Shown: in pieces, positions 12,401 through 24,450 of the stretch
How the letters are laid out: each line of letters opens with the position of its first letter
How positions within the stretch are numbered: position 1 is the first letter of the stretch
From: Atopsyche davidsoni
Taxonomy: Eukaryota; Arthropoda; Insecta; Trichoptera; Hydrobiosidae
Assembly (NCBI GenBank): GCA_022113835.1
Contig: JAILWY010000006.1
Span: 4,650,001-4,714,000, forward strand
DNA: 64,000 nucleotides
Direction of reading: 5' to 3'
Program-made: the position numbers and the translations under genes
Notes under the pieces: generated by a model
What the model was told of the DNA's origin: nothing
What the model saw: the letters and a program-made list of their open reading frames with translations, nothing else
Database searches by the model: none

Positions 12401-13159
12401 CAATATTATATTCAGTATTGACGATTGAGATTTGAATACCGACCAAAAAATATCAGTCTCACCTTGACTTTAAATGCGTTGAATATTAATTTTTTAAATC
12501 TCATATTATTTTCATGTCGGAGATTGTATATCTTTATTGCGATCTTGAACTTGTCTTACCCAAAAAGAGCGGAGTCATGCTGCATCCATCTTGGGCACAT
12601 CCTTGTGATCTTCACCAAGAGTATTTCACATCCTACGCTATGTTTTCTTTAAAATGATATTAAACTCAATGATTTTTTGTTTATAATTGGAGTTGTGCTT
12701 GACATTTATTTTAATCGCCTCTTATTCACATTTTACCTAAGTTTATTTATTTGGAAATATGAAATATGAATTTCAATTCTTCACCTGTACCTCGAAGCTA
12801 TGTTTTGTAAATATTAATTTGATTTTTTATTTATTTAAATCAACTTTTCTTTATATTTATGTGTATATATCTTATTAGTTGTAATATTTACGTTTTTAAT
12901 GATATGGCTTTTATTTCTTGTGAAGTCTGCGTGTCGTTTTAATCTTATCTAGGCTTGTAAAAAATATTAGAGCGATCAATACACTAAATAGTATTGCGTT
13001 TTTATTGCTTCATTTTTCAATCGCATTCTTAATTTACAAATGTGTCATTCAAATCTGCTTATCTGATCTGTCAATCACGCGTTTATCGTTTCACTACTTG
13101 ATGGATAGCTGTAATGATAGTATATAGAATAATCACTGCTTTGTGAATATCGTGTATCC
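9461..13159. other. AT-rich non-coding stretch
   Basis: No gene recognised. It contains a perfect palindrome at 11320-11335 and a moderately GC-rich patch at 11740-11880 (with CTGCAGCAACTGG and two ATACCCC repeats) of unknown meaning. Confidence 0.5.
11320..11335. repeat. Perfect 16-bp palindrome centred on an E-box
   Basis: AGGGACAGCTGTCCCT is self-complementary and contains CAGCTG, the E-box bound by many bHLH dimers. Role unknown. Confidence 0.6.
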
Positions 13160-13440
13160 CATATTTCAGTCCTGAAGAGTTCAGGGCCGTCCTTCCCGGG
13201 GGGCGGAAGTGAGAGGAGGAGGTGTCAGGAGGCGCATCCTTGGCGGCGTTTAGTAATGAAGTCCCCGCGGCAGTGCAGCGGGGCGCGGCTCGTGCAGGGC
13301 ATTAGTTAATTCGTATAATTATTTTGTTTATCGGCTCTCTTCGCAGGCGGTGGACTGTCAGGAACTCAATTTACATAATTCTACATACGAGCGCGCTCGG
13401 CAACTATAGGCACAGTCCAATGATGACTGCGACAGCGTTT
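13160..13440. promoter_or_regulatory. GC-rich island, candidate regulatory element
   Basis: A GC- and purine-rich block with GGCGGCG and a small hairpin (CCCCGC 13263-13268 with GCGGGG 13278-13283). It also contains homeodomain-like TTAGTTAATT and an acceptor-like pyrimidine tract ending in CAG at 13346. No exon can be defined because no matching donor and frame stand out. Most simply a regulatory element. Confidence 0.3.
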
Positions 13441-16400
13441 CTAAAACTCTCGTGCTCTAATCCGTACCAGGGCTTCCAAATGTTTTTTTTTTGCTGTGCT
13501 TCTTAAAAACTGCGATCTTCTGTGGTTTTCTATTGCCAGAGTTTGTTAATCGTCTTTGTTGATAAGCACAAATAACGTAAATCTTATATGCTAAAATAAA
13601 AACATTTCGTTATTGGCTAGTTGAACTGCCCTATGTTGTGCTTCTGTTTTTGTTGTAAGGTTTTTTTTCCTAATTTTTTTCTCGTTGTCAACCAAGGCGA
13701 TATAACAACTCAATAGATAAGCTCTGTCGATGGTGCATTCTTTTTTCACAATGCTTTCCTTGAATCTAATCAAATCTAAAATTCCTTATCTACGAAGTAA
13801 AGGAGATAGTTTAGAATTACTTGTTGTGTTGTTTTAAATTAATTTTCATCATATTTTAAGTAAACAATACACAATATAAAGATTGTTATAAAAAAATTAT
13901 AATATATTGGCAACAAAATGTTATCACAAAGTAGTATTGAATACAAAAACAACAGTTATGTTTAATTAAGTCACTCCGTTTCTTTCATAGTCTTCCGTGC
14001 ATGTGACTTATTTCAGGTTTGTGGTTTTCATGAACGCATCTCACAGGCATACTTTTCTTTAATCGATTTCTGGAAGTGATAAAATTGCGCCGAGACTTTT
14101 TTTGTCGGTTCAGAAACTCAGGTTATTATTCGGAGCTTTCTCGTTACATTTAAAGTCCATTCAACCAAACGTGTGTTGGTCGCGCACGCAGCCCAGCACA
14201 ACACTTGTAGTAAGTCTGACGAGAACTGTGAAAAGTGACATATTAAGCATAAGCTTTGTGTATTAAAAACATTCGAATTTCTATTTAATCTAATAAACCG
14301 AGTTCTATAATAATAAATCCACTTACAGAGAAACATTTTGTTATGCTATTTTTATATCAGTATTTTTTTTTCTCTATAAAAAAAATAATAAGGAAATGTC
14401 ATAATATTTGTATTAAATAAATAAACGTTTAGTCAGTTAAAATAAGGCAAAGCATACTCACAGTGTGTCCAAGTCTTTCAATTGTACCCAATTAATTATG
14501 AATGCAGGGCTCCACATATAAGGATGTAGTCTCTTTGTGAATGTTTAACGTTATTATGAAATAAAGCTTACCCTCGAGCAGAAACGTTGGTAAGCCCCTT
14601 ATAGCACACCCGTACAGTAGCAAGACAACATGACGCGTTTATTATTAATTAATACGTAACATGTAACCCACTACATCACTGTTATAAACAGATATATTTA
14701 CTTTAAAAGACATTTTCATTTTTGTTTTGAACAATTTTGATGCTTGTCATTTTTATTTTAAAAATATAACATTGAAATAAAATCCACTTGTACCAACACA
14801 TCCAAACTTTAATTTTACTTAAAACAAGTGTGTGCCTTATTATATCAGTTTGGCATTTACTTCCCTTTTGATCAAAAGTCATCGGTCTAACCACTGCGCC
14901 AACAAAACACATATTTGATATACTCTTGGAAAAAACTATAAGGCGTACATTCGCGTATATATTATACACCGGCTTTGAGTGCAACATAATGCATCTTTAA
15001 TTAAATCAAATATGCCAATTCGCTTGCAGTGTTCGAGGCGGATATGGCAGTGACATTCGGCAGTTACTTTACATTGTTTCCTGTAACGTTAAGCACGCAT
15101 AACACACGACAGTCACCGCTGACTTGCGTGGTGTCATAATTGACTAAATTCTGTGTCATTTATAGCGGCAGGCGGAACGCTCCAGCGCCGGATCAATGGG
15201 ACGTTAACTGCCCTGATGAATGTCTTTTTGTATTTTATTGTATTTTTAATTCCCTAAATATACAGCTTAAGCATTGAATCTCTTTATAAACATACTTTTA
15301 CGATCCCTTTCCATTTATGTAGTTTATATCTTCATCGTTTCAATAGCCAAGCACTTTATTCATTTAAGAATCATCATAGTATGTCGTAGATGGTTTTGAG
15401 TGTGAAATATATCTGCAAATATTTTGAGTATATTCTTCCGTTACCATTGTAACGCATATAAGTTTTAAGATGTACAACTCCGACTCATTCCTAAATATTT
15501 AATTAAGCTAAAAGAGGCTTGATTTAGAATTTAATCAACACATACCTTCCGTTGGATATCAGCGGATTGAGACGTTTTGTTTAAAAATTGTGTCGTAATA
15601 TTTTGCGAAAAACATAAAATAACAATGAAATACTTTAAATATTAGACCAAATGACACCATCTTTAATACCAAAATCACATTCCTATCATATAAATTAATA
15701 TTTTGATTACTGATTGTTTTTTCGTGTTTTATTTTAGGATATTGAAAAAAGTGCCTTAAGACTGGAAAAAATAAACTTGGTGTATAGTGAAAGTTGTACA
15801 TTTTATTCAGTAGTTCAAGTGAATGATTAAATTTATATTATTTTAAGATATTCTAAAATTGCTATTTTTTTATAAATGGCAATATTGCAATGGAGGTGTT
15901 GCCATCAAGAGTAAGAGGGACAGCTACATTTTTGTCACCATCGGCTGATATTGAGATTATTGTCACTCCACCATAAAAGCGTGTCGATACAAACTCATAG
16001 GTAAGTAATTATAAGTATTCTTATAAAAATAAAACTTATTAAATAATTTGTTAACATTCTTAGTCGCGAAAGAAATTTGAATAATATATTTTTTAAAAAT
16101 TTACTAACGATCCAATTATTTTTATTTTTTTAAATCATATCTTAAGGTGAAAGATTTAATATAATTTGGTACACGTGCTGATTTAAATAAGCATTACACT
16201 CTTTGATAAAGTCTGAAATCCACCTTCTATATTACTGATTCGTAACACTCACGCAACAAAATTGTTTATGCTCTTATCACTTCCTTTTTCACAAAACGAA
16301 AAAAACACTGATGGCTCAAGCCACGCACTAAAATCGTTTAAAAATGAATATTCATAATGCACACTTATGTACTGTTATCACAATCCAAAAGAATTCTCAC

Positions 16401-17840
16401 TCGAAAAATCAAATGTTAAAATTTGGCTCGTCATGCCAAACTCGAGATCAAATTATCAAAATTATGTAAAAAGTATCAAACCAAACAAATATGTTGAGGA
16501 CTGCAACACGTTAGCTTCATGGGTCAATCCCATATCTTCACAGGTGTAGAGGAAAACCTAAGGGTTATTATCGTTTACACAGCGACACCCACGCAATCAG
16601 CTAAATACCGTGGATTTATAACCCATAGTGCTTTTACGTGAGGAAATATATTTCTTAATACAGAATAGCATTATCTATAAATTTCACTATAGCCAGCCTA
16701 TAATTTACCGTTTCATTTACGATACATAGATACTTTTTCATTAAAGGTAGGCGTTTGCTCAGACGCTAATGGTTACATTAACCAACATTTGCTTTATTAC
16801 GTCTTATTAACAATTTGTAATCGTCCTCATGAATAAATTGAGTCATCGTCTGAAAAATAAACATTTTTTTTAATTACAGGACATTATGAAGCAGTCAAAC
16901 AAATCGTATTTAGTCATCCGTGAATTTTTTCAATAATGATTTACGAGGCGGTAATTACAGATTCCCACACACGAACGTTAATTTTTTAATAGTTTAATAA
17001 ATTTACTAGGCACGGTAAGTATATGGAATAATGTTGATAAGTTTATTAATTTAAACATTATTTTAATTATTACACTAAGATGGTTACTAATTTATTATCC
17101 AGTTATTGTGCAATTTGACCTTACTTGTTATAAATCTTGTTTTATTAATATTTCTTTTTTTTTTGTATACGTGAATCGATTACCCCTGCATTGTTTACAC
17201 AATAAACCTGTAAGAGTTAAAATAACGGATTAAATAAAAACGTCATAATAATCTTTGGCTGCCTGATTCATTATACATGCCTTCCATCATATTCGGGACA
17301 CTGCACCCCAGCGGTCGGGGTGATGTGGTTTTAAGGCCTCACTCCTAAGCTTTCCTTCTCTTTTAGTAAATGTATTTTGATACTCATCAGTCTTCTGTTA
17401 TGTTTTAATACGTCTTACACAACACTTGTTTGGATTTTTTTTATCATACAGGCAGTGAACGTTATTTCCATTCAATTGATTTTATTTTTTAAAAACACGA
17501 TTTATTTTTTATAAATTTATATCAACATCGTGAATCATCACATTCATAATTAGCATCTTATCCTAGGGTATGCAAAAATTCATATGGTTGTAGCAATTTT
17601 AGTAAGCCAATTATTTTTAAAATACTACGACTATATTTTCTAATGTTCTATTGATTCTAATCGCATAAAATGAATAGTGAATTTGTATTATTAATATAAT
17701 ATATTGTTTACTAATATACCTGTTGAGAACTGTGAACATATATAGTATAATAAAGTTTGCTGCCATAAGAAAAATATATATGTATGTTAAAGGTATTTTC
17801 TTTGAAGACAGACAGTAACAATGTTAAATCTTCCGAGAGC
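13441..17840. other. AT-rich non-coding stretch with a SINE-like fragment
   Basis: No gene recognised. A short tRNA-like fragment is listed separately at 14862-14903. A donor-like TAG|GTAAGT at 16000|16001 lacks any pyrimidine tract and has stops in all upstream frames nearby. Confidence 0.5.
14862..14903 (-). mobile_element. tRNA-like SINE fragment (A-box part)
   Basis: Read on the minus strand, TGGCGCAGTGGTTAGAC resembles the A-box of tRNA-derived SINEs. It is followed by a 14-bp palindrome (CTTTTGATCAAAAG, plus-strand 14865-14878) placed where an anticodon arm would sit. No B-box follows, so the element is truncated. A tRNA pseudogene fragment is the alternative. Confidence 0.35.
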
Positions 17841-18290
17841 ATTCCAAGTGGTCAATCGTGGAGTGTTGCGGCCGTGCCGCTCGGACCTCGGGGGCGGCCG
17901 CTTTTAGCCGTTCGATTCACCTATTGACCACTCGAGTTTGATATTAATTTAGACCACGCGGTTTTATTTTTGTCCCAAAGTGCGGGAATCCGCCTAGCCC
18001 AAGGCGCGGCGCGGCGCCCGTCCGCGCTTATTAATAGCGATGACGGCCTCCGCGTCTGCTCTCCCGCGACTCTTTTTTAACGGCCGCACTCCTTTTCGCT
18101 CTTCCTACTTAACCCATTTAGACCTCGAGATGGACGCGTGCGCCGACCTGTCCGAGCGTCGATTTATTGTCATGTTTTTTGGGTTACTACTTGTTGCTTG
18201 TTGGGGGTTTTTTTTTCTCTCTGATGACTTTGCCGCGGTCGGGCGTGGGCGGCTGTCAGCTGTCAGCCCTTTGATAGGAACGTAAATTTT
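17841..18290. promoter_or_regulatory. Large CpG-rich island with nested inverted repeats
   Basis: GC-rich, CpG-dense DNA about 450 bp long. AGTGGTCAAT (17847-17856) pairs with ATTGACCACT (17923-17932), and inside this pair GCGGCCG faces CGGCCGC, giving a nested stem. Farther on come a GGCGCGGCGCGGCGCC stretch, TCAGCTGTCAGC direct repeats and CTTTGAT (TCF-like, about 18269). The 81-codon open frame at 18040 has no domain. Promoter, enhancer or unannotated first exon are all possible. Confidence 0.35.
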
Positions 18291-21200
18291 ATTTTTTTTT
18301 AGTCGATAACTAGAGTTTCTCGAAGGCGGTTCATTTTTCTCTTAAATATTGGAACTCGCATTCATATGTTGTCAAGTGAGTCGATTTATGATTAAAATTG
18401 CAGATTTACTGGCGACAAATCCATTATTTTACGGACTTTTATAAACAAAACATTTATGACTGTATCGTTCCCAAAACATTGACAGATAGCAATTATGCTT
18501 TCATAAATATCCTGAAAAAATCAATAATATTAATTGATTGCATGACACTCTCAATATTCAATACAGAAGTAAAATTAATTGTAAACTTTGAATTTCTTAT
18601 TAATAAAAAAGGCAAAATTTATACTACATTAGAAAGACATGTATTTTTCAAATTGTATTGGTATGGTTAACAAAAATAACTTTTACCATATATTTCTTTT
18701 AAATTGATCTCCTTAACATGGTATTCAAAATAATTTTATCAAATATTAGAGAAATATCATCCCATGGCTTACATGGCCGGTGTACTAACCCTTGTACTAA
18801 CGAATCACTTCCGTTTATCGAGAATTTTTTTCTGAGTTTCTTTAAATCATCTTCTATGTATGAACTAATGTCCCTAACCATATAAGTAAAAATATTACAG
18901 GCGTTTAACCATTTGCTTATCAAGTACAAGCGATATGTAATTATGTATTTCAATTATAATTATTAAAGTGTGTAGATTATTAAAATCTGCATATTATGAC
19001 ATTTTCTTTGTTGTAAAAATATACACGTTCGCTTATCAAATATATAAAAAAATATTGTTTTGAATTATTCGCTGGGACCTTTTATCTTGACAAAAGACAG
19101 ACAGCCGAATTCAACCCTGCCGCAACAGCCTCCAGTTTGTTTCGCTTCGGTCGACATCAGCATCAAGTCGGTAGTAAGTAGCCTGATCTAATTTAAATTT
19201 CATTCTTAATCATTATGCCTTTATTAAGCGTTAGTATATTTTGTAATAAAAATAACCTCAGCTCCACGCCGAGACAGATAATTCGAACCGTGAAATGTAA
19301 TTTATGTTAAGGAGCGCACGACCGCCCGGCTTTGACCGGCCCGTGACGTGATCTTGCCGGTCGCTTGCGCACTCCGGGCCATTTGGTGTCTCAATCTTTA
19401 CTGTTACACTTAAACTAAATTTGCAATGACTTCATCGCCGAGTGCAAAAAAAGTTAACAACTATTCTGGGCCTATGACATCATTTGTATATTTTTTTTAT
19501 TTTTTACGCATATTGTATTTTGGTTCAGTAAATATTTTTATCAATTTTCTGTAGCTATCACAAAAAAATCGAAGCCAATGTGTAAAAGAAACCGGTACAT
19601 TTATTTGATTGAGGGCTTAGTCATCGAAAAAAACTTTAGATATTATTTGAGTATTTTAAACCAAAAATCTAAACCAACCAATTCCTTGTTAATACAAAAA
19701 TCAACGAAAATAAATTGATTCGTTTTTGTGTCAAAAGTGAATATAAATTTATAATGTTACATTTTGGTTTAAATGTATTCATGTTATGATACACATTTAC
19801 ATACATGTGATGTGAATGTTAAAGATGCAACGTTTATTATACATTTTCCGTAATTCGTTTCAGATATATCACGGAAATGAGGTCTTCCGTGGGTCAGTGA
19901 CTCAGAATCTCCCCGTTGGTCTCTGATTAATTTCTTCCTGAAATAATTTCACACTAGCATTTTACTAGGTACACACGAACTCTCCCGGCGGTTTCTGCAC
20001 TTTTTATTTTAGAATCAAAGCTAACAGCCTTCGTGTGCTCGCGAGTGGCCAGTCATTCACAGGGAAGAGTCCCACACGGCAATAAACTGTTGTATCCTCT
20101 GCAAAGCGAGTGAATTATGTAAGAAATTTGTGAGAGAGGAGTAGTCGTGGGCGCGCGAGACAAGCCGGTGACTCACAACGCGCACATGTGCCGGCTCGCC
20201 GCAAACTCTAATTACTGATATGCAACTGACGCATGTGTTTATACTAACACGTATGATTAAAAAAAACCTTTGGTTTTTATTTTGAGGTTAACGAATATAG
20301 GGCTTGACGTTTTCCCACCTAATAACCATAGTTCCAATGTACACTTCTATTTCATTCATAAATTTGTCGCTAACCTGTAGTTATTCGCAAGCTCCATATT
20401 TGAGTAATGCGTTGTTGTGTTTCTGTTTATGGTAAGTTTTTTTTATTCCAAGCAGCACAAATATTTTTTTTTGTTTTGTTGATGTTACATGTACACAAAT
20501 ACACAACTAAGACTTCTAGAGAGATTGTTGGGTTATATAAATTAATTGATTGAAGCCTCGCCTTCAAACTCTAGTCGGAATAGGACGCTTCCAGTGGTAC
20601 CTGATCGATTTATGCATTCGAAAATTATTAATTGATTATTAAAAACCTATCATAATTAAATACAGGTATTTTAGAAAATTTTACATTTTTTAGATTGATT
20701 GCATCTGAGAATCCGTTGAAAATATTTGAGTATAAGTGTAATGAAATTTGTTATATTTATTAGCAGTACTTTTCTTCGCGTGTGTGTGTACTCAGTGCCG
20801 CGGTGGCGACTGGTTTTTCTGATGCCGTATTTCCTAAATCGGTTGCAGATTAGCCGCCGACAGTCGCTCGGTTAATTCTTACATCTAAATAACACCGCTG
20901 AGTAGTATCCCTCTCATTCCAACAACTTTTTACTGCAAATGCCGGCAATGTATCAAGTAACTGCATATTTTTCTGACACGCGATGGAAAGTTTGTGATTT
21001 ATTATATTATTTTTAATTAACACTACAGTTATTTAGGATAAATTAAAACTAAAAATTTCACCACAAAAAAAATAATAAATAAAGAATACTTTTTTTGTTT
21101 GTAGATTAGACTTTTAAGTTGAATTATTGTATATTTAATGTCCGTTCAATGTAAGATTATATTATTTTTTGGACGCAATTAAATAATTAGTTTTGTTATT

Positions 21201-21389
21201 TTTTATCGAAGATTAGCTCATAACATGTTATTTATTACAGTTCTTAAACAAAACTTGGCTCCTCTTTCTGTTGAAAACTTAAACATGTACCACTTAAAAA
21301 TTGCTTAATTTTTGTATTTATTTACTATATATTTCTTAATTTTTAAATACATAATTATAATATATGATGAGTATAAATTTTCCATGACT
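18291..21389. other. AT-rich non-coding stretch with two modest GC patches
   Basis: No gene recognised. GC-richer patches lie at about 19300-19385 (including GTGACGTGAT at 19343-19352, the same 10-mer as the 53.66-kb array) and 20030-20210. Both could be regulatory. Confidence 0.45.
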
Positions 21390-21640
21390 GCCGGCTCGGT
21401 CATATAGTAACGACATCTGAATCGCGATGACTCGCCCCGTTTTTCAAACATCACACAATCTTTCTGGACGTCCAAGCGCCATATCGACAGTCGTGCTGTA
21501 AGCTTTGTGGCGGAGATCCGAAATGGCGGTTGTGTTTTCTTTACGAAAATAAATTAAAAATACGGCGGACACTTCCAAAGAAAAGAATAAAGCGCGTGCG
21601 CAGCTCTCCGACGTAAGATATTATGGTTTATATTTTGGAA
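21390..21640. promoter_or_regulatory. CpG-rich patch with PHO/YY1-like sites
   Basis: Contains GCGCCAT (GCCAT at 21478-21482) and AAATGGCGGT (ATGGCGG at 21523-21529). On its reverse strand the second reads CCGCCATTT, a good PHO-type site. GAGA motifs are scarce, so a PRE call is weaker than at 2.8 kb. Confidence 0.25.
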
Positions 21641-24140
21641 GAATAAAAAATGGAATCGTGACTGCACAGCCATCTGGAGATTTTTTTGGACGCGGACTTG
21701 TATCGCTCCTACGGATTCATTTTAATGATGGAGCAAGCTCAAAAAAATATTCTCGTTTATTACAACGCTTTTCTCGTCTATGTGTCTACCTGTGCCTGAC
21801 TCTGGAAGGTGCTGTGTATTTTTTAAAAGTATTGTTAGCTTTTTGTTGACACGCCAATTTGCATTAGTAATTTCTTCTAACAATAGTGTTATACATTTTA
21901 TAATTACGTGATTTTGATTGTTTTTGAACAAACATAAAATATTTTGAAAAATGTAAAATTTTTATTGATGCAGTAAATAGCGTAATTTATTGTCGTTATT
22001 TATATCTTTAAAAAAACCAATTAACATTTGATAATTGATAGTATTTGTTAGTTACACAACTCGTGTAAAAAAATGTTGCCTTTTTTTTTTACTGTAAAAA
22101 TTAAGCTACAGCTATGCTAAAAACAAATCGCCATTGCTGTTTAAAATTGGTTTGTTGTTAAATAATATTAAAACCTGCTCCAAAAATAATGAAACCTGTT
22201 TTTTTTTTTCTAATTTAGTACTTTCTACTGATGTGATCGTGTGATAAAAGTAATAACTTTGTGCAGTACACTATAATGTGTACGCAAATGATTGCACTCC
22301 AAATCAAAACAGCAACTTGGATTTTGCATTTAAAACTCCCGAACTAATTGATTAATATTTCTCAAAATTTAGGGTAAATACTTCAAATGTGGTTGCATTA
22401 AAGAAATCTTGAATAAATTTCACGTTTGAACGTATTTTGAAAACAATTTCATGAATGAAAATCATAACTAAGCAGCTATATAGTCTTATATACCTACTAG
22501 TATATTTTTGTAAAATGATGCCGTTATAAATTAATGTTCATATAAACATGATGAAAACAGTCACCGTCGACTAATAAATCTTCCATTATAGCACTAGGTA
22601 AGCATGATTTAGACTTAATAATGCATAGTACTAAACGCAAAACAACATTTTCTTTCAAATTTATTATCTGTCTCGCTAAGTATACAATCACTATTATTCT
22701 TTTTAACGTCTGTGTTGCTGTACGTGTATCTAATATATGTATTTATTTGATGAATCGATAGATCTATCATTTGGCTTGTCGCAACCGATACAATAAAAAC
22801 CATTATCCATCCATCAGGTGACTCGTTTCATTTATCTTTTAGAAAAAGTCTTTAACGATTATACACGGTGCATGCAAAAATGAGAGTCTCTTTGAGTAAC
22901 TGTGATTTTGCACCGACAATACTCGCGGAAGAAAGGTGTTTGAGCTATCAATATAATGTATGTACAGTCTACTGGTATCATACTTATCCAAAACCTCTTG
23001 ATTGATCGCGACCGGTTTATAACCGAACAATTTCTTTTATAGTAGATTTCCCTGCTAAATTACTAAGAGATATTCGTGGAGTAAGAATTTAAATATATTT
23101 TTTAACCAATTATAAAACTATAGGGCTACTTGATAAATAACATGTTCCGAGAATCGACTGCTAAAACATTGAAAAATTAAACTATATTTTCGGTAAATAT
23201 GCCTGGCCTGTGGCTTTAATCAAAAGAATGCAGAAAGGGGTTGGAAACCTCGGGATTATTTAATTGTGATTCCAAAAGTCTCGGTAAAATAATTTTTTTT
23301 TTAAATTCTTGGTTTCTCGGCTTTAATAATTGCCTACAGCAGTTTATAACATATTAAGTTTGTTTTAAAAATCAAATTTGCGTTTTGGTTATAATTTACT
23401 AATGCTATCTCGCAACACATAAATGTTTGATATGAACATTTATTGAAAAAAGGAAAAATGGAAACATAAACTTGAAACACTAATTTAAAACGACGTGCAG
23501 AAACACGAGGGTGACATATGGATGAATAAATTCAAATTTTTTTTTACTTTAGGGGTGTGATGCAGGATGACAGATTGATTCTTTTAAAGTATTTTTTTTT
23601 CCTTAAGCCTCTTTTGCACAAATGCTCCTTTGCCTTGCTGCGTTCTCATATCTCTTCCGTCTGTGCTCGCGCACAAGGGGCCGGTACCCAAATCCGTTCT
23701 TAATCCGCGCTGGAGGATCACAATGCTGCAGATTGCATAACACGCGTAGGTATATTTCCTGTAATTGCAATCAAAAGGAGTTCCCAGCGAGCAACACGTG
23801 CAACTAATGGGAATATGCAAATACCGAGTCGGGTGAATCATAGCGCTATAAATGTGAACGCATATTCTGCTATTTGTATTTCTGAATATTGTGAAAACAC
23901 GATAATTGCATACACCATGAGAAAAGGAAATTAAAACGCATTCGCACTATTTAGTGCGAAAAATTTCAATATTATATTTTGGTACGTTTGTTGATTTTTT
24001 TAAATATTTGTTATTAAATATTAAAACCAAAACGCCTATAGATGTTATACCTACTTGTGACTATATTGTAATAAAGAATTCTTGTATAGTATATTTACAT
24101 TTACATTATTTTTAAAAGCCTTTTACATGCACAGAAAGTT
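21641..24140. other. AT-rich non-coding stretch
   Basis: No gene recognised. Open frames of 60 to 85 codons on both strands are not supported. A moderately GC-rich patch at 23620-23840 and a hairpin at 23941-23960 are the only structure seen. Confidence 0.5.
23941..23960. repeat. Perfect 9-bp hairpin with 2-nt loop
   Basis: TTCGCACTA pairs with TAGTGCGAA across TT. Confidence 0.6.
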
Positions 24141-24144
24141 ATTT

Positions 24145-24450
24145 TATCACCATGGCGGTCGTCAACTTGGCACCTTTGACTTTATATTCCTCCATATTCA
24201 CGCGTTAACCTTTTAATCCCATTCTTCCCGAAGCGACAACAGCCTCGCACCAGCTGTGCGGAGCGTCTCTGACCGTGAATTAAGCGGCTGCTTAACTGAA
24301 TTATCATTTGACCCCTGCAGTGACCTGCCGTGACCTCCGGCGTCACGCGCCAGCAGGCCAGGAGGGTGAACAGCCCTGTGCGTAAATAAAATCGCGGAAA
24401 TCCGGTCTGTTGGTTTAGGGAGGCTTGTGTGTGGCCTTTTTGCGACTTTT
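24145..24450. promoter_or_regulatory. GC-rich island, candidate regulatory element
   Basis: A GC-rich block beginning near CATGGCGGTC (YY1/PHO-like, ATGGCGG at 24152-24158) and including repeated TGACC/TGACCT half-sites (nuclear-receptor-like) around 24310-24345. The 92-codon minus-strand and 108-codon plus-strand frames here show no domain. Confidence 0.3.

Noticed and set aside
15985..16006. TAG|GTAAGT at 16000|16001 as a further ratchet site
   Set aside because: Strong donor but no pyrimidine tract upstream; stops in nearby upstream frames argue against an exon end.
22575..22602. CTAG|GTAAGC near 22594
   Set aside because: Another AG lies within ten bases upstream and the tract is weak.
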